A stretch of 7,629 bases of DNA from RGIG8597 sp045133795. GTDB lineage: Bacteria > Spirochaetota > GWE2-31-10. The notes below the pieces were generated by a model. The model saw only the letters and a list, made by a program, of their open reading frames with translations, had not been told where the DNA came from and made no database searches. The DNA is taken from the NCBI GenBank assembly GCA_045133795.1, contig JBGUUT010000067.1, positions 1 to 7,629 of the forward strand, read 5' to 3'. The position numbers and the translations under genes are program-made. How positions within the stretch are numbered: position 1 is the stretch's first letter; every line of letters begins with the position of its first letter. Positions 1 through 5,529 of the stretch are shown one piece after another.

Positions 1-66
1 CATGTAAACGGTTTTGTTTTCGACTCGATATTTTCCGTTGGAAAATATTTCGTTCGCATGTTCCAT
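1..66 (-). CDS. Possible N-terminal fragment of an unidentified protein, running off the left edge
   Basis: An ATG on the minus strand at 66-64 opens a frame of 22 codons that is still open at the window edge. The peptide begins MEHANEIFSNGKYRVEN and looks reasonably protein-like, but I recognise no family. An in-frame GTG lies two codons upstream, at 72-70. No well-spaced ribosome binding site is visible; the only purine-rich run, GGTGAG, sits almost against the ATG. The segment also contains two perfect inverted repeats (28-48 and 56-68) that belong to the hairpin array continuing to 302, so the frame may be a by-product of repeat sequence rather than a gene. If real, it would be transcribed divergently from the alcohol dehydrogenase. 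Confidence 0.22.
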   Translation of the reverse strand, partial: MEHANEIFSNGKYRVENKTVYM

Positions 67-302
67 GCTCACCGTGTCTGCAAGCCAAAACCAGTTTTGA
101 TTACAAAAAAAGAGAAATACCCCTTAAAACCTCGTTGTTCTTTGAACAATAATTAATATTTGTGTCGACTTGTCGGCGAATGAAACTTTAAACCCGAAAG
201 GTTTTATAAAACTTTGAACCAAAGTTTTAGCTTTGTGCAAGCTTTGCTTGCAAATAAAGCCCCAAACCTGCAAAGGTTTATAAAACTTTGCCCCAAAAGT
301 TT
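28..302. repeat. Hairpin-rich intergenic element with a duplicated 39-nt unit
   Basis: This stretch is a chain of short inverted repeats, many with three-base loops. Arms: 28-36/40-48 (9 bp, loop GTT), 56-60/64-68 (5 bp, loop TTC), 86-90/95-99 (5 bp), 135-140/144-149 (6 bp, loop TTT), 166-169/172-175 (4 bp), 190-194/200-204 (5 bp), 208-216/220-228 (9 bp, loop AAC), 230-234/256-260 enclosing 237-242/246-251 (loop TTT), 264-268/275-279 (5 bp) and an imperfect one at 283-302. Positions 190-228 and 264-302 are imperfect copies of one 39-nt unit, each an AAACC/GGTTT hairpin followed by an AAACTTTG/AAAGTTT hairpin, and they flank the central 230-260 hairpin. A minus-strand open frame at 124-351 crosses it, but its peptide is only a readout of the repeat. 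I infer a dispersed palindromic element or a structured RNA. Nothing else is seen between 67 and the promoter region near 361. Confidence 0.6.
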
Positions 303-360
303 GCATTCCCCACCGTAAAATCATTAAATTTTCACTTGTTTTATTTTTCACAAAAAAAAC

Positions 361-388
361 TTTACTGCGTTTTTATATGTGATATCAT
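361..388 (+). promoter_or_regulatory. Candidate promoter of the alcohol dehydrogenase gene
   Basis: A -35-like TTTACT (361-366, 4/6 match) and a -10-like TATCAT (383-388, 5/6 match) are separated by 16 bp. They would start transcription near 395, leaving a leader of about 57 nt before the preferred ATG at 452. The match is moderate; the main support is position and the dyad over the -10 box. Confidence 0.4.
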
Positions 389-395
389 ACACATA
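376..395. promoter_or_regulatory. Dyad overlapping the alcohol dehydrogenase -10 box (candidate operator)
   Basis: TATGTG (376-381) and CACATA (390-395) form a perfect 6-bp inverted repeat with an 8-bp spacer. Read as TGTGA-N6-ACACA (378-393), it matches nine of ten arm positions of the TGTGA-N6-TCACA pattern shared by Crp/Fnr-family and Rex-type sites. The N6 is the predicted -10 hexamer TATCAT, so a bound protein would be expected to repress. Which regulator binds, if any, is inference. Confidence 0.35.
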
Positions 396-439
396 ATCAA
401 TAAATTACAGACGCATTTGTAATGTCAAATATTATTTAT

Positions 440-445
440 GAGAGG
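440..445 (+). promoter_or_regulatory. Ribosome binding site deciding the alcohol dehydrogenase start
   Basis: GAGAGG lies 6 nt upstream of the ATG at 452. The in-frame ATG at 422 has no purine-rich run before it, so the 452 start is preferred. Confidence 0.7.
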
Positions 446-451
446 TTTATT

Positions 452-1669
452 ATGGCTAGATTTACATTACCACGTGATTTGTATCATGGAAAAGGAGCTT
501 TGGAAGCACTAAAAACTCTTAAAGGAAAAAGAGCAATTATTTGTGTCGGCGGCGGCTCTATGAAAAAATTCGGATTTCTTGACAAAGCTAAATCTTATCT
601 TGAAGAAGCCGGAATGAAAGTTGAACTATTTGAGGGAATAGAACCAGATCCATCTGTAGAAACAGTTATGAAAGGTGCAGAAGCTATGCTTAAATTTGAA
701 CCGGATTGGATTATTGCAATGGGCGGTGGTTCTCCTATCGATGCAGCAAAAGCCATGTGGATTAAATACGAATATCCTGACATTACATTTGAAGAAATGT
801 GTAAAGTTTTCGGTATTCCTGAATTAAGAAAAAAGGCTCATTTCTGTGCTATACCTTCAACTTCAGGAACTGCTACAGAAGTTACGGCATTCTCTATCAT
901 TACAGATTATTCTAAAGGAATTAAATACCCTATTGCCGACTTTGAAATTACACCGGATATTGCGATTGTCGATTCCGATCTTGCCGAAACAATGCCTAAA
1001 AAATTAGTTGCTCATACAGGAATGGATGCTATCACTCATGCAATCGAAGCTTACGTTTCTACTGCAAACAGTGATTATACCGATCCGCTTGCATTACATG
1101 CAATCAAAATGATTCAAAATGACCTTGTAAGCTCATACAACGGCGACATGAACAAAAGAGCTTCTATGCACAATGCACAATGTCTTGCCGGAATGGCATT
1201 CTCTAATGCTCTTTTGGGTATCGTTCACTCAATGGCACACAAAACAGGAGCTGCTTTTGAAAATTACGGAGCTCATATTATACACGGTGCAGCTAATGCA
1301 ATGTATCTTCCTAAAGTTATTGCATTTAACGCAAAAGATGCAACAGCCAAAAAACGTTACGGAGTAATAGCTGACTTCATGGGATTAGGCGGCAATAATG
1401 ATGATGAGAAAGTAGCTTTACTTATCAAATATTTACGCAAAATGAATGATGATTTAAACATCCCTCATTGTATTAAAAATTACGGAGCAGACAGCTACCC
1501 TACAGAACAAGGTTTTGTTCCGGAAGCAGTTTTCCTTGAGAAATTACCGGAAATTGCAACCAATGCAATTGCTGATGCTTGTACAGGTTCAAATCCTAGA
1601 CAACCAAGCCAAGAAGAAATGGAAAAACTTTTAAAATGTTGTTATTACGACACTGAAGTTGATTTCTAA
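452..1669 (+). CDS. Iron-containing (group III) alcohol dehydrogenase, butanol dehydrogenase/YqhD-like
   Basis: This 405-residue cytoplasmic protein matches group III, metal-dependent alcohol dehydrogenases, which interconvert aldehydes and alcohols with NAD(P)H. The N-terminal dinucleotide domain carries GGGS at residues 33-36 and GGGSPIDAAKA at 91-101. GGGS at the first site, where NAD-specific relatives such as FucO carry an Asp, is the pattern seen in NADPH-using YqhD, so NADPH is inferred. The C-terminal helical domain has GMDAITHAIEAY, giving metal ligands Asp192 and His196, then VHSMAH (His259) and HGAANAMYLP (His278), which complete the expected Asp-His3 iron site. The spacing between the last two ligands is 19 residues, against 14 in FucO as I recall it. 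The 452 ATG is chosen over 422 because of its ribosome binding site. The gene appears monocistronic, between its own promoter region and a strong terminator. A fermentative, NAD(P)H-balancing or aldehyde-detoxifying role is likely; the substrate cannot be read from sequence. Confidence 0.93.
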   Translation: MARFTLPRDLYHGKGALEALKTLKGKRAIICVGGGSMKKFGFLDKAKSYLEEAGMKVELFEGIEPDPSVETVMKGAEAMLKFEPDWIIAMGGGSPIDAAKAMWIKYEYPDITFEEMCKVFGIPELRKKAHFCAIPSTSGTATEVTAFSIITDYSKGIKYPIADFEITPDIAIVDSDLAETMPKKLVAHTGMDAITHAIEAYVSTANSDYTDPLALHAIKMIQNDLVSSYNGDMNKRASMHNAQCLAGMAFSNALLGIVHSMAHKTGAAFENYGAHIIHGAANAMYLPKVIAFNAKDATAKKRYGVIADFMGLGGNNDDEKVALLIKYLRKMNDDLNIPHCIKNYGADSYPTEQGFVPEAVFLEKLPEIATNAIADACTGSNPRQPSQEEMEKLLKCCYYDTEVDF

Positions 1670-1696
1670 AATCATAAAAGCTTCCTTTAATAATGA

Positions 1697-1729
1697 AAGA
1701 ACTCTCGTTTTTCGGGAGTTCTTTTTTTT
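1697..1729 (+). terminator. Rho-independent terminator after the alcohol dehydrogenase
   Basis: An 11-bp stem (1697-1707 with 1713-1723, one T-G wobble, five-T loop) is followed by a run of T to 1729. It lies 28 nt past the stop codon. A 62-codon open frame that crosses it (1659-1847) is not credible as a gene. Confidence 0.9.
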
Positions 1730-1797
1730 ACTGAAAATTTCCTCGATACTCAATCTTTTCATTTTTACACATTCATCTATTGCAAAATGTTTTTTAG

Positions 1798-1826
1798 ATG
1801 ACAAAAAATCAAAATTAAACTATATT
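1798..1826 (+). promoter_or_regulatory. Housekeeping-type promoter of metX-metW
   Basis: ATGACA (1798-1803, 5/6 match to TTGACA) and TATATT (1821-1826, 5/6 match to TATAAT) are separated by exactly 17 bp. Transcription would begin near 1833, giving a leader of only about 34 nt. That is too short for a SAM riboswitch or a T-box. Confidence 0.6.
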
Positions 1827-1866
1827 CACCGGAATATTAATTTATAAAATAAAAGAAAGAAACGTT

Positions 1867-3015
1867 ATGTCTAAAATTATTCCATATAAAAACATCAAAT
1901 ATTATACATTTGCAGAAAACAAAGACTTTCAATTGGAAAGCGGTGAATTCTTCGGACCGATAACTCTCGCTTATGAAACTTTCGGGACATTAAATGAAGA
2001 TAAAAGTAATGCAATATTAATCTTTCATGCTCTTACCGGAGACTCTCATGTTACATCATCTCACGATGATGACGATTCTACTCCGGGCTGGTGGGATTCT
2101 CTCGTAGGACGAGGGAAAGAGGTCGATACAAATAAATATTTTGTTATCTGTGCCAATCTTTTAGGTGGTTGTATGGGGTCTACCGGACCGTCGTCCGTCA
2201 ATCCGGAAACAAATAAACCATACGGTTCATCCTTCCCTTTTATAAGCGTAAATGACATGGCAAATGTTCAAAAAAAACTTATAGATTCATTAGGTATTAC
2301 ACAATTAAAATGTGTAATCGGTGGTTCGCTCGGCGGTATGGCGACTGTTTCAATGATGACAAATTATCCGGACATCGCACGGTCTTTCATTGTAATTGCG
2401 TCGGCTTACAAAACATCATCACAAATTATGGCGTTTTATGAAGTAGGACGTAATGCCATTTTGGCAGACCCTTATTATCATGGAGGCGACTACTACAATC
2501 AAGAACATCAACCGGAACGCGGACTGGGAATCGCCAGAATGGTTGCTCATATTACATATCTTTCTACTACGGGCATGGAACATAAATTCGGACGAATGAT
2601 TCAGGAAAACGTAATCAACGAAAAATTATCCTACAGTCGATTCGGACCGATGTTTGCAATAGAAAGTTACTTGCGACATCAAAGTAAAAAATTTATTGCT
2701 CGTTTTGACGCCAACAGTTATTTGTATCTAACAAAAGCAATGGATATGTACGACCTTACTCAAGGCGGAGAAAAAACATTAGCTTCGGAATTTTCTAATG
2801 TAAACAAAAAAGTTCTGATTATTTCTTTTACATCTGACTGGCATTTTACACCGGATGACAGCTGGGAAATGGCAAAAGAACTTGCACGACTGGGAAAAGA
2901 TGTTTCTTATATCAATATCGAGTCATCTTACGGTCACGATTCATTTTTACTTCCAAACGAAATGCAAGAAAGAGCAGTACAAAGTTTTCTGAAAAATGTA
3001 GGAGATGAACAGTGA
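1867..3015 (+). CDS. metX: Homoserine O-acetyltransferase (MetX), alpha/beta-hydrolase fold
   Basis: MetX transfers an acyl group, normally acetyl from acetyl-CoA, to the hydroxyl of homoserine, the committed step of methionine synthesis, in the cytoplasm. The 382-residue length is usual for the family. The nucleophile elbow is GGSLGGM with Ser154. The other triad members are Asp324 in SDWHFTP and His357 in YGHDSFLL. Family blocks near the N-terminus include LAYETFGTLN (34-43), HALTGDSH (54-61) and the GWWDSLVGRGK to GPSSVNP region (74-113). A purine-rich AAAGAAAG at 1852-1859 precedes the ATG. metW follows with a four-base overlap, the classical metXW arrangement. Some MetX-family enzymes use succinyl-CoA, and I cannot decide acetyl versus succinyl from the visible motifs. 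The sulfhydrylation partner (metY or metB) is not in the window. Confidence 0.95.
   Translation: MSKIIPYKNIKYYTFAENKDFQLESGEFFGPITLAYETFGTLNEDKSNAILIFHALTGDSHVTSSHDDDDSTPGWWDSLVGRGKEVDTNKYFVICANLLGGCMGSTGPSSVNPETNKPYGSSFPFISVNDMANVQKKLIDSLGITQLKCVIGGSLGGMATVSMMTNYPDIARSFIVIASAYKTSSQIMAFYEVGRNAILADPYYHGGDYYNQEHQPERGLGIARMVAHITYLSTTGMEHKFGRMIQENVINEKLSYSRFGPMFAIESYLRHQSKKFIARFDANSYLYLTKAMDMYDLTQGGEKTLASEFSNVNKKVLIISFTSDWHFTPDDSWEMAKELARLGKDVSYINIESSYGHDSFLLPNEMQERAVQSFLKNVGDEQ
3001..3004 (+). promoter_or_regulatory. Ribosome binding site inside metX that fixes the metW GTG start
   Basis: GGAG at 3001-3004 lies 7 nt before the GTG at 3012. It supports GTG initiation and translational coupling through the GTGA stop/start overlap. 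Confidence 0.65.
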
Positions 3016-3617
3016 AATTACCCAGAGAATTAGTTGCAGCAAGAATTTCTGATGAAATCGCACCGGGAAGCCGTGTTCTGGACTTAGGCTGCGGTGACGG
3101 GAGTTTGTTAAAACATTTGAAAGAAGTACGCAATGTTGTCGGATACGGAATAGAAATTGACAGCAATGCTATCCTTTCATGTATAAATAAAGATATAAAC
3201 GTGCTTCACTGGAATCTTAATGATTTGCCATTGGATTTTCCGGATCACTTTTATGATACTGTAATTCTTACTCATACATTACAGCAGGTTTTAAAACCAA
3301 AAGATTTAATTGATGAAATGCTTCGTGTAGGAAAAGAAGTAATTTTAAGCTTTCCGAACTTCGGACAATACAAATTGCGATTAAAACTTTTGACAGGCGG
3401 AAGAATGCCGGCAACACCTACTCTGCCGGATAAATGGTACGAAACTCCGAATATTAAACTTCTGACAGTTAATGATTTTTATGATTTCTGTGAAGAAAAC
3501 GACATTGAAATATTAACTCATTACTTTTTCAGAAAGTCTAAATATGCAATGGTTCCGGTACGCAATTTTGCAAATCTTCGTGCAGATGTAGCTATGTTTA
3601 AAATCAGACGAAAATAA
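3012..3617 (+). CDS. metW: Methionine biosynthesis protein MetW (SAM-methyltransferase fold)
   Basis: This 201-residue protein is the usual MetX partner. It has a class I SAM-dependent methyltransferase fold: motif I is VLDLGCGDG (22-30), and the acidic end of the next strand is around Glu48-Asp50 in YGIEID. The blocks SFPNFGQYKLRLKLLTGGRMP and WYETPNIKLLTVNDFYDFC are characteristic of MetW rather than of general methyltransferases. No methyltransferase reaction is established for the family as far as I know; MetW is thought to be needed for, or to stimulate, homoserine acyltransferase activity of MetX. It starts with GTG, overlaps the metX stop by four bases and has its own ribosome binding site, so the two products are probably made together. 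No convincing terminator follows; only an A/T-only weak stem and a T run at about 3647-3654. Confidence 0.93.
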   Translation: MKLPRELVAARISDEIAPGSRVLDLGCGDGSLLKHLKEVRNVVGYGIEIDSNAILSCINKDINVLHWNLNDLPLDFPDHFYDTVILTHTLQQVLKPKDLIDEMLRVGKEVILSFPNFGQYKLRLKLLTGGRMPATPTLPDKWYETPNIKLLTVNDFYDFCEENDIEILTHYFFRKSKYAMVPVRNFANLRADVAMFKIRRK

Positions 3618-3636
3618 AATATCTGCACAAAAATTA

Positions 3637-3664
3637 TTAACAATTATTTTTTTTATCCGAAAAT
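3637..3664 (+). promoter_or_regulatory. Candidate promoter of fliS (sigma-28-like or sigma-70-like)
   Basis: Two overlapping readings are possible. A sigma-28 reading is TTAA (3637-3640), 15 bp, then TCCGAAAA (3656-3663, 6/8 match to GCCGATAA). A sigma-70 reading is TTAACA (3637-3642, 5/6), 16 bp, then GAAAAT (3659-3664, 4/6). Both are weak; flagellar content favours the first only by context. Confidence 0.25.
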
Positions 3665-3705
3665 CAAAATAACTATCAATGTCGTTTTCCGGCGTTGATT
3701 ACTTA

Positions 3706-3711
3706 GGGAGG
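3706..3711 (+). promoter_or_regulatory. Strong ribosome binding site deciding the fliS TTG start
   Basis: GGGAGG is 7 nt upstream of the TTG at 3719. No ATG or GTG start with comparable spacing exists, so TTG initiation is well supported. Confidence 0.75.
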
Positions 3712-3718
3712 AACGGTT

Positions 3719-4153
3719 TTGGCAATTAATAATCCTTATCAGCAATACAAGCAAACAGAGATTGCAACGGCGGATCAAGGTCGCCTTGTAGTAATGCTGT
3801 ATGATGGGGCAATCAAATTTTTAGGCAAAGCCCTAGATATATTAGAAAAAGAAAAATTATCCGGCGGTGATATCGAGAAAATTCATATAAACATTGTGAA
3901 AACTCAAGATATTATTTCTGAATTAATGAGTTCTTTAAATATGGAAGTAGGAGAATTTTCCAGCAGATTATTCAGTATTTATATGTACATGAACAATCGT
4001 TTAATAGAAGGAAATATAAAAAAAGATAAAGTTCCGCTGTTAGAAGTTCGTAAGCACCTCACTGAATTACGTGAAGCTTGGGCTCAGGCTTCTAAAAATA
4101 TTCAGCAGGAAGGAATCAAAAAACAAGCAGGAGGAATCAATGTTGCAACCTGA
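3719..4153 (+). CDS. fliS: Flagellar secretion chaperone FliS
   Basis: FliS binds the C-terminal disordered part of flagellin in the cytoplasm, stops it polymerising early and delivers it to the flagellar type III export gate. The 144-residue length is close to the family norm. Family marks are the N-terminal NPYQQYKQTEI (residues 5-15), LVVMLYDGAIKFL (23-35), a central SLNMEVGE segment and YMYMNNRLIEGN in the next helix, all consistent with the four-helix FliS bundle. The C-terminus is helical and ends in a Gly-rich tail. Translation starts at TTG behind a strong GGGAGG. It is followed by a coiled-coil protein whose start lies inside the end of fliS, so the two are an operon. In a spirochaete the filaments it serves would be periplasmic. 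Confidence 0.93.
   Translation: MAINNPYQQYKQTEIATADQGRLVVMLYDGAIKFLGKALDILEKEKLSGGDIEKIHINIVKTQDIISELMSSLNMEVGEFSSRLFSIYMYMNNRLIEGNIKKDKVPLLEVRKHLTELREAWAQASKNIQQEGIKKQAGGINVAT
4129..4134 (+). promoter_or_regulatory. Consensus ribosome binding site at the end of fliS
   Basis: AGGAGG, a full Shine-Dalgarno match, ends 5 nt before the ATG at 4140. It selects that start over the longer open frame beginning at 4071, which lacks a comparable site. Confidence 0.8.
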
Positions 4154-4580
4154 AATCTTAGCAAAGCGAATCAGAGCGAACCTAGTAGAACAAAAAGAAA
4201 AATTAGAAGATTATCTAAAACTTTTAGATCAACAGGAAATCGATATTAATACAAGAAACGCCGACAAATTATTGTCACATGCAAAAGTTGAAAAAGATGT
4301 AGTAAAAGAATTATCTCAATTAAAAATTATTCTTGAACCATTGGAAAAAATGTATAGAAATTCAGCTTATAAAAAAGATGAAGCTTTGCAGGGATTAAAA
4401 GAAAGCATAGAAAGATTATCCGAAAATGTTCAAAAGAAAGCTGTATCAAACGCAGATAATTTGACATCAACACTTGATGAGATACAAAAACAGATTAAAC
4501 AAGTGCGTTCTAAAAAAATAGTTAATACAAACAAAGTATACTCTGACGCAGCACCGAGAATGTTAAATATTAACGGTTAA
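4140..4580 (+). CDS. Putative FlgN-like flagellar export chaperone (coiled-coil)
   Basis: This 146-residue protein is highly charged, almost entirely helical and predicted coiled-coil for most of its length (about residues 5-125), with no signal peptide or membrane segment. The N-terminal part, with EQKEKLEDYLKLLDQQEIDI, then NADKLL, then a Lys-rich VEKDVVKEL block, resembles the FlgN pattern in which a short LL..QE helix is followed by a conserved EK turn. FlgN escorts hook-filament junction proteins FlgK and FlgL to the export apparatus. Position directly after fliS, with a 14-base overlap and a consensus ribosome binding site, supports an export-chaperone role. The assignment to FlgN rather than a FliT-like or lineage-specific chaperone is inference. 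The C-terminal tail (about 126-146) is Asn/Lys-rich and probably flexible. A terminator 26 nt downstream closes the operon. Confidence 0.6.
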   Translation: MLQPEILAKRIRANLVEQKEKLEDYLKLLDQQEIDINTRNADKLLSHAKVEKDVVKELSQLKIILEPLEKMYRNSAYKKDEALQGLKESIERLSENVQKKAVSNADNLTSTLDEIQKQIKQVRSKKIVNTNKVYSDAAPRMLNING

Positions 4581-4605
4581 TTTTTATATAGATTATTTTC
4601 TTAAT

Positions 4606-4637
4606 CCGGTTTCTGAATACTCAGAGCCGGTTTTTTT
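4606..4637 (+). terminator. Rho-independent terminator of the fliS operon
   Basis: CCGG plus TTCTGA (4606-4616, one bulged T) pairs with TCAGAGCCGG (4621-4630) around an ATAC loop, followed by seven T (4631-4637). Confidence 0.85.
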
Positions 4638-4740
4638 ATTTATAAACACTTCATGAAAAAGAAAAGTATAACCCATTCAAGATTATCTGCACTTCCTTCG
4701 ATAGAATAACAGAACAACAATTTACAAAGGACGAAACATT

Positions 4741-5355
4741 ATGAAAAAGAAAGAATTATTATTTATTGCTTTGTTTTTTATTCTGCCTATCTTTATGTTT
4801 GCCAACAACGAAATGAAAGGGATTGCCAGTTGGTACGGTCCAAAATTTCACGGTCGTCTTACGGCAAACGGTGAGCGTTTTAATACATATTCATTAACTG
4901 CCGCTCATAAAACACTGCCTTTAAATTCCGTAGTAAAAGTAACATCTTTAGTAAACGGAAAACAAGTAATCGTTCGTATAAATGACCGCGGCCCTTATGC
5001 AAAAGGCCGAATCGTAGATTTATCAAAAGCTGCCGCTGTACGTTTAGATATGTTAAAAGACGGAACTATGCCGGTAAAATTGGAAGTTTTGCGTTTGGGA
5101 GACAATAAATATCAACGTTACTCTTCTACACGTTATGACATTCAAGTAGCCTCTTTTAAAGATATGGGAAAAGCTCAAGCTCTGTGCGGTCGTTTGGCAA
5201 AGGAAAATGTAAAAGCTGTTATTTCAAAAAAAGCTGTTTCCGGTGTAACGGTTTACAGAGTTGAAATTCGTGATTTGACTTACGGAATGCTTCATTCTCA
5301 AAAATTGGCACTTCACAACGTCGGCATTCACGACTATCTTATAAAAAAATCTTAA
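4741..5355 (+). CDS. rlpA: Secreted RlpA-family septal lytic transglycosylase with C-terminal SPOR domain
   Basis: RlpA proteins act in the periplasm on peptidoglycan; the best-studied one cleaves glycan strands lacking stem peptides at division sites. The 204-residue precursor has a signal peptide (Lys-rich start, hydrophobic 6-20, likely cleavage after Ala21). A double-psi beta-barrel domain follows (about 27-119) with GIASWYGPKFHGRLTANGE and VRINDRGPY. Glu45, His56 and Asp82 have the spacing of the residues important in Pseudomonas RlpA as I recall them (120, 131, 157). The C-terminal part from about 132 (YDIQVASF onward) is a SPOR-type domain, which binds denuded glycan and targets proteins to septa. 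No lipobox cysteine follows the signal peptide, so unlike E. coli RlpA it should be soluble. A good AAAGGA (4726-4731) is 9 nt before the ATG. It lies alone between two terminators; I could not find a convincing promoter in 4638-4725. Confidence 0.92.
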   Translation: MKKKELLFIALFFILPIFMFANNEMKGIASWYGPKFHGRLTANGERFNTYSLTAAHKTLPLNSVVKVTSLVNGKQVIVRINDRGPYAKGRIVDLSKAAAVRLDMLKDGTMPVKLEVLRLGDNKYQRYSSTRYDIQVASFKDMGKAQALCGRLAKENVKAVISKKAVSGVTVYRVEIRDLTYGMLHSQKLALHNVGIHDYLIKKS

Positions 5356-5373
5356 ACATCAAATTTCTTAATC

Positions 5374-5403
5374 GGCTTGTCTTCAATCCGGCAAGCCTTT
5401 TTT
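5374..5403 (+). terminator. Rho-independent terminator after rlpA
   Basis: GGCTTG (5374-5379) pairs with CAAGCC (5392-5397), extended by a T-G and a C-G pair inside, and is followed by six T (5398-5403). It begins 19 nt after the rlpA stop. Confidence 0.85.
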
Positions 5404-5456
5404 CATGTTTACATTCATTCCGTCTTTCCGATTTTACCTTGCAAATCACGCTTAAC

Positions 5457-5485
5457 TTGACACTGACGGGATAAAAGATTATACA
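5457..5485 (+). promoter_or_regulatory. Strong promoter of the ABC-F gene
   Basis: A perfect TTGACA (5457-5462), a 17-bp spacer and TATACA (5480-5485, 4/6) predict transcription from about 5492. The leader to the ATG at 5593 would be about 100 nt. Confidence 0.65.
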
Positions 5486-5492
5486 GACAAAA

Positions 5493-5529
5493 CTTATGAA
5501 GAATATAATAATGTAATTTCTTCCATAAG
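5493..5529 (+). promoter_or_regulatory. Leader hairpin of the ABC-F mRNA, with a six-codon open frame
   Basis: CTTATGAAGAA (5493-5503) pairs with TTCTTCCATAAG (5518-5529), leaving one unpaired C, around a 14-nt AT-rich loop. The stem begins almost at the predicted transcript 5' end. No T run follows, so it is not an intrinsic terminator; it could stabilise the transcript or control translation. An ATG at 5496 begins a six-codon frame (MKNIIM) ending at TAA 5514-5516 within the hairpin, but it has no ribosome binding site. Confidence 0.4.

Noticed and set aside
190..302. CRISPR-like repeat-spacer arrangement
   Set aside because: There are only two imperfect copies, the unit is itself two hairpins, the intervening sequence is another hairpin rather than a unique spacer, and no cas genes are present.
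124..351. A 75-codon open frame on the minus strand
   Set aside because: It lies within the hairpin array, its peptide repeats (AKFYKPL, VQSFIKPF) are direct readouts of the duplicated DNA unit, and no ribosome binding site stands out. It is better explained as repeat sequence than as a gene.
1659..1847. A 62-codon plus-strand open frame after the alcohol dehydrogenase
   Set aside because: It overlaps the gene end and reads straight through a strong terminator and the metX promoter; the Phe-rich peptide reflects the T runs.
3628..3654. Possible terminator after metW
   Set aside because: The T run is there, but the upstream sequence is mostly a direct repeat of AATTATT and offers only a weak A/T-only stem, so I did not call it.
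4653..4709. An 18-codon open frame starting ATGAAAAAGAAA, similar to the rlpA start
   Set aside because: It has no ribosome binding site and ends before the real rlpA signals; the similarity is a lysine-codon run.
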